DNA from: Roseivirga sp.
GTDB lineage: Bacteria; Bacteroidota; Bacteroidia; Cytophagales; Cyclobacteriaceae
Length of the DNA: 64,000 bases
Reading direction: 5' to 3'
NCBI GenBank assembly: GCA_029262895.1
Contig: JAJCYM010000027.1
Coordinates: forward strand, 154,852-218,851
The notes beneath the pieces were generated by a model. The model saw nothing but the letters and a program-made list of their open reading frames with translations, was not told where the DNA came from and did no database searches. How positions within the stretch are numbered: position 1 is the stretch's first letter; each line of letters starts with the position of its first letter. A program made the translations under genes and the position numbers. This document shows positions 7,911 through 16,760 of this stretch, in pieces.

Positions 7911-9533
7911 TTATTTAAGGTTTACGGTCGCATTATCGGTTCCTGCATGAGGTGCACCAGCATGAATTTCTACTGAGCCTTTTCCTTTTACAAGCCAGCT
8001 AAATTGTCGAGATCCATCACCATCAAGGTTATTCATGGTCAAGATTCTACGGCCAGAAATCACTTCTTGACCACTAGATAGTTTTAGCTCCACTCTTATT
8101 GGACGCAACCAACGAGAGCGTCTGCCCATTTCAGTATGTGTTGGTAGTGTACCAGCATTGTAGACATCAACCGTAATTCGCGTCATCCCTTTGCCAACTT
8201 CCTCAGACTTCAAATTCATCAATTTCACGTCAGCTTGCATACCAGCTAAGTCAACAATAAAGTCAGTGTTTTTCTTTGAAGCATCATCAACCATTGCAAC
8301 TGGTGGATTGTGCATTTTGAATGGCGCTATACCGCCAACTTCTACTTTTTGATTTGGAAAATCCGGGTGATCCATTTGTTTCCAATCAACGAAATAGTTT
8401 GGAATGTTCTCTTGTGCAGCCCAACGTAAAAAGTTCACTTCAGCATTCTTATCCTTGTTAGCGGTCATTGTAGAGTCGCCTTTCACTGTTGGCACCCACC
8501 ATCCTGGGGTTCCTAAACTAAGTCTCCCAAAGTGAAAATATGCCCACTGAAGAAAATCTCCTCCTTGTTGACCAGAAGCTGGTGCGTTTTTCATTTTGAC
8601 AGCAGCATTATAAGCATCTGATGCAAACTTGTTGAGTTTAGCATCTCCATTTAAAACACTTGTCACTACTCTTTTGGAAGCTCCAGCACGATTATATTTC
8701 CAAGGACTTGATAAGTTATTCCCAGGCCCGAAAGTGAAGACACCATAAACATTCCATTTAGTATAAAGCAAATCTAACATTGCTCTGTTTTCCTTTTCTG
8801 ACACAGAATGTTCCCCAGAACCAGGTACAAAGTAAGGATAGCCATAGGCTAAGTTCTTTCTGAAATGAATACCACCTTCACCATCTTCATTGAAGGCACC
8901 ATCTTTATCATTATCCATCCCTTCGGTGAATATTCTATACTTTCCTTTTTCTCCTTTGCCTTTATTCGCCTTGATCATCACACGATCGTCAGCAGGGTGG
9001 GTAATCCAATCACCTGTTGCATCTTCTACACGCATCATGGTAATCATTCCATTACCATCAAGGTCATCAAAAGGATCTTCATTAAGGTTACCATCACGGT
9101 CGTCATCCGTTTGCCTGGCATTGCCGCTTCTTTCGTATTTCAAGCTGGCGAAATACTGCTCTGTAGCGTCAGGACTCATATTAGGAAACACATAGAAAGT
9201 GGTGTTGTCCAAGGCTGATGCGTTATCGGATAGTAATGTCTCAGCAAATCGAGTGGCCATTTCAACACCTAGTAGGTGTTTGCCTTCCACACCGCCTACT
9301 ATAGCCATAGCAGGTTTGTTGTCTAGGTCTCCTGTTCCCAGGGTTAACATCCAAATGTCTTTGCCTCCGTCAGTCTTAGCAATAGATTGCAAAGAAGCTG
9401 AACTTGAGCCGCTGGCAATCGCCCTCAGGCGTTGCGCCAGCTGACTGGCATTGTTATAGTCTTGGGCAAAAAGTCCCGATGTGCCAAACAGGCATCCGAG
9501 GCCGCACGCCCAAATCAGTAAGCGTTTCTTCAT
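7911..9533 (-). CDS. Secreted M14-like protein with degenerate active site
   Basis: A 540-residue paralogue of the downstream gene. The ATG at 9533 was chosen because it gives a clean signal peptide (residues 1-24, ending GLFAQ); the frame stays open to 9689 but those residues are not signal-like. The gapless match KPAMAIVGGVEGKHLLG against KPAFYVDGNIHSNEIQG places Glu83 where zinc His should be and His86 where zinc Glu should be. The third His is also absent (FTFGPGNN instead of SFHNSGG). The DxDxDG inserts are kept. It is therefore probably a non-catalytic partner or binding protein of the neighbouring active peptidase; this role is an inference. Confidence 0.8.
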   Translation of the reverse strand: MKKRLLIWACGLGCLFGTSGLFAQDYNNASQLAQRLRAIASGSSSASLQSIAKTDGGKDIWMLTLGTGDLDNKPAMAIVGGVEGKHLLGVEMATRFAETLLSDNASALDNTTFYVFPNMSPDATEQYFASLKYERSGNARQTDDDRDGNLNEDPFDDLDGNGMITMMRVEDATGDWITHPADDRVMIKANKGKGEKGKYRIFTEGMDNDKDGAFNEDGEGGIHFRKNLAYGYPYFVPGSGEHSVSEKENRAMLDLLYTKWNVYGVFTFGPGNNLSSPWKYNRAGASKRVVTSVLNGDAKLNKFASDAYNAAVKMKNAPASGQQGGDFLQWAYFHFGRLSLGTPGWWVPTVKGDSTMTANKDKNAEVNFLRWAAQENIPNYFVDWKQMDHPDFPNQKVEVGGIAPFKMHNPPVAMVDDASKKNTDFIVDLAGMQADVKLMNLKSEEVGKGMTRITVDVYNAGTLPTHTEMGRRSRWLRPIRVELKLSSGQEVISGRRILTMNNLDGDGSRQFSWLVKGKGSVEIHAGAPHAGTDNATVNLK

Positions 9534-9704
9534 GTTTTGATATTTTGATTTAAACTTTTCAAGGCCTGAGTTTACAAAATAAAAGGGAGCAATTGGCCTT
9601 AAATTATATGGTAAGAAGAATTTCATTCTGAATGGTGTGAGTGCTCTTTTAAAAGCACTATAAGTAATTGGAGTGCTTGACAAAGACAAGAATGGCCAAA
9701 AACA

Positions 9705-9734
9705 GAAAACCCTGACTTAGCAATCAGGGTTTTC
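9705..9734 (-). terminator. Terminator after the DUF2911 gene
   Basis: A perfect 11 bp stem (GAAAACCCTGA / TCAGGGTTTTC) has an 8-base loop and, on the minus strand, is followed by TGTTTTTGG. It lies 34 bases after the DUF2911 stop codon. Confidence 0.8.
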
Positions 9735-9767
9735 TTTCTACAAACACAGCGTATTTCAGTTGTGCTC

Positions 9768-10634
9768 TTATTTTAGTCCGGCAATGAGATCCTCATTTCT
9801 TTTTATATAGCCAAAATCTCCCTGAGTACGGGCTTTAGCTCCTGCCAGTGATTCCTCGGCTGCTTTAATGGCTTCATCAGTTCTACCTAGTTTAGCCAAA
9901 ATTTGAGCCTTTACATGGATGTTCCAGAATTCCTCATTGTTTTTCCCTGTTGACAAATAGGTTTCTACCCATTCCAAGGCTTGGTCAAGGTCTTTGTCTA
10001 TTGCTACGTAATAATTTGCAGCTGCAAGCAAATTACGCGGGTTTACTTGGGTATTTGCAGCAATAGAGGCTTCCACTTCCTTTTCAAAGTTTGCCACAAT
10101 TGGGATGTTGACGGCTGTATTCTCCCAAGAAATTTGAAGATGCGCTGACTTGCTATCAGCACTGATATTGGCAATGTTAATCGTAAAAGCATCAACGGAT
10201 TCTGTCAATTTTGAAGACTTAGCCTTCACTCTTACAACTTCGTTTGCCTTATCGTAAGCGCCAACGTTTCCTCCAATCGACAGGTCACTATAAAGCATCA
10301 CGTCCCATTCTGAAGCATTTGGCTCACTAAAAATCAAATAACGACCCGCAGCTACCTGTGCGCCACCAAAGTTGATTTCTTTTTCAAACTCTATGAATGT
10401 ACCAGAATTTGCCCCGGTACGCCATAATTGACCATACGGAGTTAAATAGTCACTTCCTGCTCCAAAAACCTTGCGGCCTTTCATTTGAGGACGAGAATAC
10501 TCGATTTTGATATTGGTTAATCCCACCACTGTGCTTGCAGTAGCAGCAGGGCTAGGTTGTGGTAAGGTGATTTGTGCTTCAGCTTTTAAAAAGCCGATTA
10601 GTAACAATGCGATAAGAATTGTTGATCGTTTCAT
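9768..10634 (-). CDS. Secreted DUF2911 protein with C-terminal TPR-like helices
   Basis: A 288-residue protein. The signal peptide (residues 1-20, ending KAEAQ) is followed by the DUF2911 domain (KIEYSRPQMKGRKVFG, PYGQLWRTGANSGTFIEF, VAAGRYLIFSEPNASEWDVMLY). The C-terminal third is helical and TPR-like (NYYVAIDKDLDQALEWVETYL, AQILAKLGRTDEAIKAAEESL). This family is widespread in Bacteroidota; its function is unknown. It is flanked by its own terminator and a 167-base upstream gap, so it is probably monocistronic. Confidence 0.88.
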   Translation of the reverse strand: MKRSTILIALLLIGFLKAEAQITLPQPSPAATASTVVGLTNIKIEYSRPQMKGRKVFGAGSDYLTPYGQLWRTGANSGTFIEFEKEINFGGAQVAAGRYLIFSEPNASEWDVMLYSDLSIGGNVGAYDKANEVVRVKAKSSKLTESVDAFTINIANISADSKSAHLQISWENTAVNIPIVANFEKEVEASIAANTQVNPRNLLAAANYYVAIDKDLDQALEWVETYLSTGKNNEEFWNIHVKAQILAKLGRTDEAIKAAEESLAGAKARTQGDFGYIKRNEDLIAGLK

Positions 10635-10801
10635 GGTTTATAAACTAGTTGGTTTGTAAATTATAATGTTTGGGTTTTTTACCCTTAAGACAAATTAATC
10701 TAATTGAAATCTAGCCAACGGGGTAGTCATGGTAATGTTGCGAAAGATATTCAACTTTTGGAGTCTTGGTAACAGAATTGATACCTAGGAGAAATTAGCG
10801 T

Positions 10802-11800
10802 TTATGGCCTTAACACCAATTTCCCAAATTGTTTGCCGGCCTTCATCTCATCAAAAGCGCTTATTACCTCGTCAAGAGGTCGCACTGAATCGATAATGGG
10901 CTTAATACGGTTATTGTTAACCAATTCCAGCATTTGCTCAAACTCCTGGTCGTTGCCCATTGTGGAGCCTTGGAGAGTAACCTGATTCCAAAACATCCTG
11001 AACATATCTATTTTGGAAGGCATGCCGTTCGTGGCCCCATAAAAGACAATGCGCCCAGCAGGTTTCATCATTTTCACAAAGTCATTAAGCTGGTCTCCTC
11101 CGGCACTATCAATGACTAGGTCAAACCCACCAGTAGTTTTTAAGGCTTCCTTGCACCAGTGCTCATCTTTATAGTTAAAACCCGCAACTGCTCCTAAGCC
11201 AAGACATTTTTCCAGCTTATCCCTGCTCCCTGAAGTCACATAAACATTCGCTCCTGCGGCCATTGCAAACAAAAAGGCCAATTGAGCTACACCACCACCA
11301 GCCCCTGAGATCAGCACGTTTTCCTTCGGAGCCACATGGCCTTGTGTAAACAGGGCTCTATACGCTGTAAGCCCCCCCAGAGGTAAGGCAGCAGCCTCTT
11401 CCCAGGAGAGATGACTTGGTTTTTGCTGAATTCTATTGGCTTCTACCACTACATACTCAGCCAAAGTACCATTCGTGGGCATGCCCAAAATATGATAGTC
11501 GGGTGATTGTGCTTTTGGGTTTTCTCCCCAGGAAATATTTGGGTTGATAATAACTTCTGCATCGATTAAATCAGATGAAACACCATCGCCCACTGATTCA
11601 ACAACTCCTGCTCCATCCGATCCCAAAATCGTATTGAATTGGATACCCGGATACATGCCTTGTCTGATCCATTGATCACGTCTGTTTAAGGCTGCCGCCT
11701 TAAGCCTAACTAAAATTTGATTTTTCTGGGGAACAGGTTTGTCGACATCAAGAAGTTTGATGTAGTCGTCCTCAGAATCGATTAAGAGAAGTGCCTTCAT
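10802..11800 (-). CDS. Zinc-type alcohol dehydrogenase/quinone oxidoreductase-like (MDR) protein
   Basis: A 332-residue medium-chain dehydrogenase/reductase. The N-terminal GroES-like domain includes LNRRDQWIRQGMYPG and ILGSDGAGVVESVGDGV. The Rossmann domain has LISGAGGGVAQLAFLFAMAAGANVYVTSGS, and the C-terminus KAGKQFGKLVLRP is typical. The structural-zinc Cys cluster and the usual catalytic Cys are not seen, favouring a zinc-free quinone-reductase-like enzyme using NADPH. ATG at 11800 was chosen over the in-frame GTG four codons upstream because MKALLLIDSED is the normal family N-terminus. Substrate unknown. Confidence 0.85.
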   Translation of the reverse strand: MKALLLIDSEDDYIKLLDVDKPVPQKNQILVRLKAAALNRRDQWIRQGMYPGIQFNTILGSDGAGVVESVGDGVSSDLIDAEVIINPNISWGENPKAQSPDYHILGMPTNGTLAEYVVVEANRIQQKPSHLSWEEAAALPLGGLTAYRALFTQGHVAPKENVLISGAGGGVAQLAFLFAMAAGANVYVTSGSRDKLEKCLGLGAVAGFNYKDEHWCKEALKTTGGFDLVIDSAGGDQLNDFVKMMKPAGRIVFYGATNGMPSKIDMFRMFWNQVTLQGSTMGNDQEFEQMLELVNNNRIKPIIDSVRPLDEVISAFDEMKAGKQFGKLVLRP

Positions 11801-11900
11801 TATTAAGTTCACAGACTATAAATTAATGATAAGTAAAATAAGGTCAATTGACTATATTAAAAGTTCATTTTGTTTATGAAAGAGAGACCACTTGGTTCCA

Positions 11901-12581
11901 ATGAAGCAAACTACGATAAAAAGCATCAATCAACTTTTAGAAAAATTTGATGAGTATAGTACTTCTACTGCGTATAAATTCCGTGGTCAATCCAAGACGG
12001 GTTTAGACCTGATACCAAAGACAGCCAGGCCTCCATTTTCTAACCGAGATGATTTAGAAATTTTTAGACATTGGAAAAGAAGGGCTAAATCAATATTAAA
12101 GAAAGAGGTCAGTTCGGATATCCATCTTTTGACCATTGCGCAGCATTTTGGGTTAGCCACTAGACTTCTGGATTGGTCCTTGAATCCTCTCATCGCTACT
12201 TACTTTGCCTGTTATGAAAACTTTGAGTTTGATGGGGAAATCATAGTGTTTAGAGCAAAAACTAACCTTCCATCTGACACAATAGAAAATCCGTTCGAAA
12301 CTCAAAAGGACGCCATAGTCATGGTTCAACCAGAAAGTTCAAGTGGAAGGCTTGACAACCAATCAGGTTACTTTTCTCTTCATAATCCGCCAGGTTTAAA
12401 GGTTTCAGATATTCATAGCAAGTATTTACAATCTATACTCATTCCCAAAGAGTTGAAAAAGGAAATCGTTTTTAAACTCAACCAATTTGGTGTGAATAAT
12501 CTTGGCCTTTTTCCGGATTTGGAAGGTCTTACCAAACACCTGAATTGGTTTTATGAAAATTACGACTACTGGACTAAGTAA
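11901..12581 (+). CDS. Stand-alone FRG-domain protein
   Basis: A 226-residue protein made almost entirely of an FRG domain, named for its conserved motif, seen here as YKFRGQSK at residues 25-32. Other family marks are HLLTIAQHFGLATRLLDWSLNPLIATYFAC (about 76-105) and the end segment GLFPDLEGLTKHLNWFYE. No signal peptide or membrane segment is seen. FRG domains occur in phage- and plasmid-borne genes and next to toxin-like domains, and their biochemical activity is not established. The ATG at 11901 is preferred to a TTG three codons earlier. It is convergent with dnaB, 6 bases apart, and its A+T-rich promoter region is unlike its neighbours, hinting at acquisition. Confidence 0.82.
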   Translation: MKQTTIKSINQLLEKFDEYSTSTAYKFRGQSKTGLDLIPKTARPPFSNRDDLEIFRHWKRRAKSILKKEVSSDIHLLTIAQHFGLATRLLDWSLNPLIATYFACYENFEFDGEIIVFRAKTNLPSDTIENPFETQKDAIVMVQPESSSGRLDNQSGYFSLHNPPGLKVSDIHSKYLQSILIPKELKKEIVFKLNQFGVNNLGLFPDLEGLTKHLNWFYENYDYWTK

Positions 12582-12587
12582 ACATTA

Positions 12588-14141
12588 CTAGAAGGGCGGG
12601 CCGTTCTCATCATCCTTTGGCAAATTTGGATCGGCATTGGCCTTACTCTGGTAGGTCATAGTACCTCCACTTTCAAAATTGCTTGCACCATCTACAGGGA
12701 AGCCACCACCTTGGGCACCTCCAAATGAATCCAGATCTGAAAACTTGGTGTACTTACCAACAAATTTAAGTTGGACTGTATCCAATGAACCGTTTCTGTG
12801 CTTGGCAATGATTACCTCACCCACGCCTTGGGTCGGCATGCCATTCTCATCCTGAGTGATACCATAATATTCCGGACGGTACAAGAACATTACCATATCC
12901 GCATCCTGCTCAATAGAACCGGATTCCCTAAGGTCGGAAAGCTGAGGTCGTTTATCCCCTCCCCTGGTTTCAACTGCTCGACTTAACTGAGACAAAGCTA
13001 TAACCGGAACACTCAGTTCCTTGGCAATGTTCTTCAGCGCCCTGGAGATGGCAGCAATCTCCTGCTCCCGGTTACCGTTATTACCACCTTTAGAACTGTC
13101 GCCTGACATTAACTGGAGGTAATCTACTACCACCAGTTGAATGTCATGCTGCTGCTTCAACCGCCTGCACTTCGCTCTTAATTCTAAGATCGAAAGTGCA
13201 GGGGTATCATCTATAAAAATGGGGGCTTTAGCCAATCGTGCAGTCTTGTCGGTGAGCTGGGCCCATTCATGTCCGGCAAGATTTCCTTTTTTAATTTTTT
13301 CGCTTTCCAGTTGCGCTTCACCAGAAATCATCCTATTCACTAATTGAATGGACGACATCTCCAAAGAGAATATGGCTACTGGATGATCATGATCTACCGC
13401 TGCATTTCTGAGTGCCGACACAACAAAGGCAGTCTTACCCATACCAGGTCTCGCAGCTATAATCACCAAATCCGATTTTTGCCAACCAGAGGTAACTCGG
13501 TCCAAACTGGTGAACCCACTAGGGATGCCTGTCAAACCTTCTTTGTGGTTTTTACGCATCTCTATTTCCTCCAATGCCTGAGGCATCAGATTTTTCATGT
13601 TATCGTATTCTTTTCTGATATTAGCTTCTGAAACCTGGAAGAGCGACTGCTCCATTCTATCCAGAAGATTAAACACATCAGTGGTATCTTCAAAGGCCTC
13701 CTTTTGTATTTCGGAAGAAATTCGAATCAACTCACGCTTAATGGACTGTTCCACTATGATACGCGCGTGATATTCAATATTTGCCGCAGAACTGACCCGA
13801 TTGGTCAATTGCGTGATATAATACGCGCCACCTACAAATTCAAGTTTTCCACCTTTCCGCAAGTGGCTAGTCACCGTCAGGATGTCTATAGGTTCTGAAT
13901 TCTGGAAAAGGTCATATATAGCCTGATAAATCTCTTTGTGAGCATCCTTATAGAAGGACTCAGGCCTCAGGATGTCAATCACATTGGTTAGTGCATCCTT
14001 TTCTAACATTAAGGCTCCTAATACCGCTTCTTCTAGGTCTGTGGCCTGTGGAGGTAGTTTTCCCAGCTGATTTAACTCGTTACCCAAAGCATTGTTTGAC
14101 TTATAGCCGAGTCTCATTGAAGCTGACTTTCCTTTCTCCAT
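12588..14141 (-). CDS. dnaB: Replicative DNA helicase DnaB
   Basis: A 517-residue hexameric replicative helicase. The N-terminal DnaB domain (residues about 30-135, PPQATDLEEAVLGALMLEKDAL) is followed by the RecA-like helicase domain with Walker A RPGMGKTA (231-238), a Walker B region (IQLVVVDYLQLM) and the DnaB signature SQLSRAVETRGGDKRPQLSD. It unwinds DNA ahead of the fork. The low-complexity C-terminal tail (GGAQGGGFPVDG) is common in Bacteroidota. No intein is present. A TACATTTG promoter element sits five bases before the ATG (see the promoter entry). Confidence 0.97.
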   Translation of the reverse strand: MEKGKSASMRLGYKSNNALGNELNQLGKLPPQATDLEEAVLGALMLEKDALTNVIDILRPESFYKDAHKEIYQAIYDLFQNSEPIDILTVTSHLRKGGKLEFVGGAYYITQLTNRVSSAANIEYHARIIVEQSIKRELIRISSEIQKEAFEDTTDVFNLLDRMEQSLFQVSEANIRKEYDNMKNLMPQALEEIEMRKNHKEGLTGIPSGFTSLDRVTSGWQKSDLVIIAARPGMGKTAFVVSALRNAAVDHDHPVAIFSLEMSSIQLVNRMISGEAQLESEKIKKGNLAGHEWAQLTDKTARLAKAPIFIDDTPALSILELRAKCRRLKQQHDIQLVVVDYLQLMSGDSSKGGNNGNREQEIAAISRALKNIAKELSVPVIALSQLSRAVETRGGDKRPQLSDLRESGSIEQDADMVMFLYRPEYYGITQDENGMPTQGVGEVIIAKHRNGSLDTVQLKFVGKYTKFSDLDSFGGAQGGGFPVDGASNFESGGTMTYQSKANADPNLPKDDENGPPF

Positions 14142-14146
14142 AGTTA

Positions 14147-14154
14147 CAAATGTA
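14147..14154 (-). promoter_or_regulatory. Putative -7 element (TACATTTG) for dnaB
   Basis: On the minus strand TACATTTG matches TAnnTTTG and is separated from the dnaB ATG by only five bases (TAACT). This predicts transcription starting at or next to the start codon. Confidence 0.5.
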
Positions 14155-14304
14155 GTCTCCTAAGCTTTACAAAAATTACGTCTCTTCGATTATTTATCAT
14201 TTAGTTTTCCCCAGCAAAAAGAGGTCTTGCTAACAATTAAAATCTAGTTATTCACATGGTTGTCCACCATTCAAAATTTCAATATTTTTTGTGAAGGCAA
14301 CAAA

Positions 14305-14335
14305 TTTGTCCCTGCTGCTTTTTATCTTATTTTTG
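14305..14335 (+). promoter_or_regulatory. Promoter of mpl (TTTG-N19-TATTTTTG)
   Basis: A TTTG (14305-14308) and a TATTTTTG (14328-14335) are separated by 19 bases, matching the Bacteroidota -33/-7 consensus. The start codon lies 19 bases downstream. Confidence 0.65.
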
Positions 14336-14354
14336 AACCATTAACCTTAACCAT

Positions 14355-15728
14355 ATGTCACAATCTCCTCAGCGGGTTCATTTCATTGCAGTAGGCGGAA
14401 GCATAATGCACAGCTTGGCCATTTCACTCAAACAAGCAGGGCATCAAGTCTCTGGTTCTGATGATCATTTCTTTGAGCCCTCAAAATCAAACCTCGAGAA
14501 CAACGGCCTATTACCCGAGGTTGAGGGCTGGAACCCTGACATAATTACTAACGAAATTGATCTGGTGATATTGGGCATGCACGCCAAGGCCCATAACCCT
14601 GAATTACAAAAAGCGCAGGAGCTTGGTCTCAAGGTGTTCTCCTACCCGGAATATATCTATGAACGCTGCAAGGACAAACAAAGGATAGTGATTGCCGGTA
14701 GTCATGGCAAAACAACTATCACAGCTATGGTTATGCACGTGCTAAAAGTAATAGACCGTGATTTTGACTATATGGTTGGTGCACAGCTCAAGGGCTTTGA
14801 GAATATGGTAAAACTCTCCGATGCTCCTACTATAATAATAGAAGGAGATGAGTATACTACCTCTGCCACAGATCGCACACCAAAATTCTTGAATTATCAT
14901 CACCATATCGGGGTGATTAGTGGAATTGCCTGGGACCATTTTAATGTGTACCCAACATTGGATGACTACGTTAAACAATTTGAGCTTCTGGCAGATGCTA
15001 CCCCCAAAGCTGGCTCACTAATCTATTGCGAAGAGGATAACCTTGCCTCTATGATCATCACTGAAAAGGATCGGGCTGATGTAACCATTTTGCCATATAA
15101 GGCCCATGACCATGTGGTTCGCGGTGGCAAGACTTATTTGCGCATTCCTGAAGGAGAAATACCAGTTGAAGTTTTTGGCTATCACAATATGCAAAACCTG
15201 AGTGGAGCCCAAGCCATACTCAAGAGAATTGGCGTAACGGATGACCAATTCTACCAGGCTATCGTCAGCTTCAAAGGGGCGGCTAAAAGAATGGAGATTG
15301 TCGGAGAAAACAGCGACAGTATTATCTATTCAGATTTTGCACATGCTCCTTCAAAACTAATGGCCACTACGCTGGCTATAAAGGATCAGTTTCCAAATCG
15401 CTATTTGGTGGCCTGTCTTGAACTACATACGTTTAGTAGTCTGAACAAAGATTTTATAGATCAATACGAGAACACCTTTAACCATTCTGATCAGGCCATC
15501 ATATATATCAATCCTGAGGCGGCCTCAATCAAGGGATTGGAAAAACTCAATAAAGAAGAGCTTCGTTCGGCCTTCAAAAGAGATGACATTCTCTTCTTTG
15601 ACAATAAGGATCAGCTTGAAGATCACCTCACCGATATCACTTGGAAGAATAAGAATCTCATTTTGATGAGTTCAGGTAATTTCGGTGGGCTCAACATCAA
15701 AAAAATCAAAGAAAGTATCCTAGGTTAA
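14355..15728 (+). CDS. mpl: Mpl-type UDP-N-acetylmuramate:tripeptide ligase (Mur ligase family)
   Basis: A 457-residue Mur ligase. The N-terminal Rossmann domain starts RVHFIAVGGSIMHSLAISL. The ATP-binding P-loop is GSHGKTT (115-121). The central domain has IIIEGDEYTTSATDRTPKFLNYHHH, and the C-terminal ligase domain has AAKRMEIVGE and YSDFAHAPSKLMATTLA. The pattern fits Mpl, which joins recycled L-Ala-gamma-D-Glu-mDAP to UDP-MurNAc, rather than MurC, which normally lies in the dcw cluster. Length matches Mpl. It precedes a DnaQ-like exonuclease gene by 33 bases; the two may be cotranscribed. Confidence 0.88.
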   Translation: MSQSPQRVHFIAVGGSIMHSLAISLKQAGHQVSGSDDHFFEPSKSNLENNGLLPEVEGWNPDIITNEIDLVILGMHAKAHNPELQKAQELGLKVFSYPEYIYERCKDKQRIVIAGSHGKTTITAMVMHVLKVIDRDFDYMVGAQLKGFENMVKLSDAPTIIIEGDEYTTSATDRTPKFLNYHHHIGVISGIAWDHFNVYPTLDDYVKQFELLADATPKAGSLIYCEEDNLASMIITEKDRADVTILPYKAHDHVVRGGKTYLRIPEGEIPVEVFGYHNMQNLSGAQAILKRIGVTDDQFYQAIVSFKGAAKRMEIVGENSDSIIYSDFAHAPSKLMATTLAIKDQFPNRYLVACLELHTFSSLNKDFIDQYENTFNHSDQAIIYINPEAASIKGLEKLNKEELRSAFKRDDILFFDNKDQLEDHLTDITWKNKNLILMSSGNFGGLNIKKIKESILG

Positions 15729-15761
15729 AATCCTGTTAATCAGCATTTAAAGAAAATTCAA

Positions 15762-16565
15762 ATGAACCTTAACTTAAGGAATCCACTTACTTTTTTTGAC
15801 CTGGAAACTACGGGCATAAATATTGCCAATGATCGTATAGTTGAGCTGGCCATGATCAAGGTAATGCCGAATGGCGAAACAATCTCAGAAAGGCATTTGG
15901 TTCATCCGATGATACCCATTCCAGAGGAATCATCTATGATTCATGGCATCAGAGATATTGATGTTAAGGATGCACCTCCTTTCAAGGAGATTGCCAAAAA
16001 CCTTGCGAAGTTCCTTGAGGGTTCGGATTTGGCAGGCTTCAATATTGTACGGTTTGATGTACCTCTTCTGGTAGAAGAATTTTTAAGGGTAGATATTGAC
16101 TTTGATGTCAGCAACAGAAAGCTGGTAGATGCCCAAAAGATCTTCTTTATGATGGAGAAACGCTCCTTGAGCGCGGCTTATAAATTCTACTGCGGAAAGG
16201 AACTGGTGGGTGCTCATGGGGCCATGGCTGACACAGAAGCTACCTTCGAAGTCCTCAAAGCCCAAATTGAGAAATATGAGGGTCAGGAGGTTACAGATTT
16301 ATCCGGAAAGGTGGTCGGAAAAATAGAAAATGACATGGCTGCTATTCATGGATTGGTGGCTTCTAACATGGTTGATTTGGCCGGAAGAATTGTCTTTAAT
16401 CCACAAGGCGTTGAAGTGTTCAACTTTGGCAAACACAAAGGCAAACCTGTTTCCGAGGTTCTTACAAAAGAAAGAGGGTATTATGACTGGATGATGAAAG
16501 GTGATTTCCCTCTGGACACCAAACGTAAGCTGACAAAAATCAAACTCCAGAATTTTAATTCGTAG
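15762..16565 (+). CDS. DnaQ-like 3'-5' exonuclease (epsilon-type)
   Basis: A 267-residue DEDDh exonuclease. Motif I is FFDLETTG with Asp13 and Glu15. Motif II is GFNIVRFDVPLL, and motif III is HGAMADTEAT, supplying the His and last Asp. The C-terminal 90 residues contain a small domain (EVFNFGKHKGKPVSEV, YYDWMMKGDFP) that recurs in Bacteroidota exonucleases of this type. It could proofread for DNA polymerase III or act in repair. The dnaE gene at 52565 carries its own fused exonuclease, so a repair or accessory role is as likely. Confidence 0.88.
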   Translation: MNLNLRNPLTFFDLETTGINIANDRIVELAMIKVMPNGETISERHLVHPMIPIPEESSMIHGIRDIDVKDAPPFKEIAKNLAKFLEGSDLAGFNIVRFDVPLLVEEFLRVDIDFDVSNRKLVDAQKIFFMMEKRSLSAAYKFYCGKELVGAHGAMADTEATFEVLKAQIEKYEGQEVTDLSGKVVGKIENDMAAIHGLVASNMVDLAGRIVFNPQGVEVFNFGKHKGKPVSEVLTKERGYYDWMMKGDFPLDTKRKLTKIKLQNFNS

Positions 16566-16575
16566 AGTTGAGTTT

Positions 16576-16760
16576 TAAGTTTCAAGTTCTAAATATTGGG
16601 TTGACAATCAGAGAATCTGAAATCGGGGATTAGAAATTAGAAAATTAGGAAATCAGTTGATTAGGAAATCAGCAATTTTCCCCAAAGTAAGAGATGCTTC
16701 ATGCCTCAGCGAAAGAAAGAGTAACGCATAATGCTGAACGAACATAAAACTTGAAACTTA
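16576..16760. repeat. Inverted 13-mer pair bounding the exonuclease-M48 intergenic region
   Basis: TAAGTTTCAAGTT (16576-16588) recurs inverted as AACTTGAAACTTA (16748-16760), the latter running into the M48 stop codon. Between them are A+T-rich direct repeats (TTAGGAAATCAG twice around 16645-16672). No gene is seen in this interval. Confidence 0.45.

Noticed and set aside
9534..9689. Long N-terminal extension of the M14-like gene
   Set aside because: It precedes a clean signal peptide at the ATG at 9533, so it is upstream untranslated sequence.
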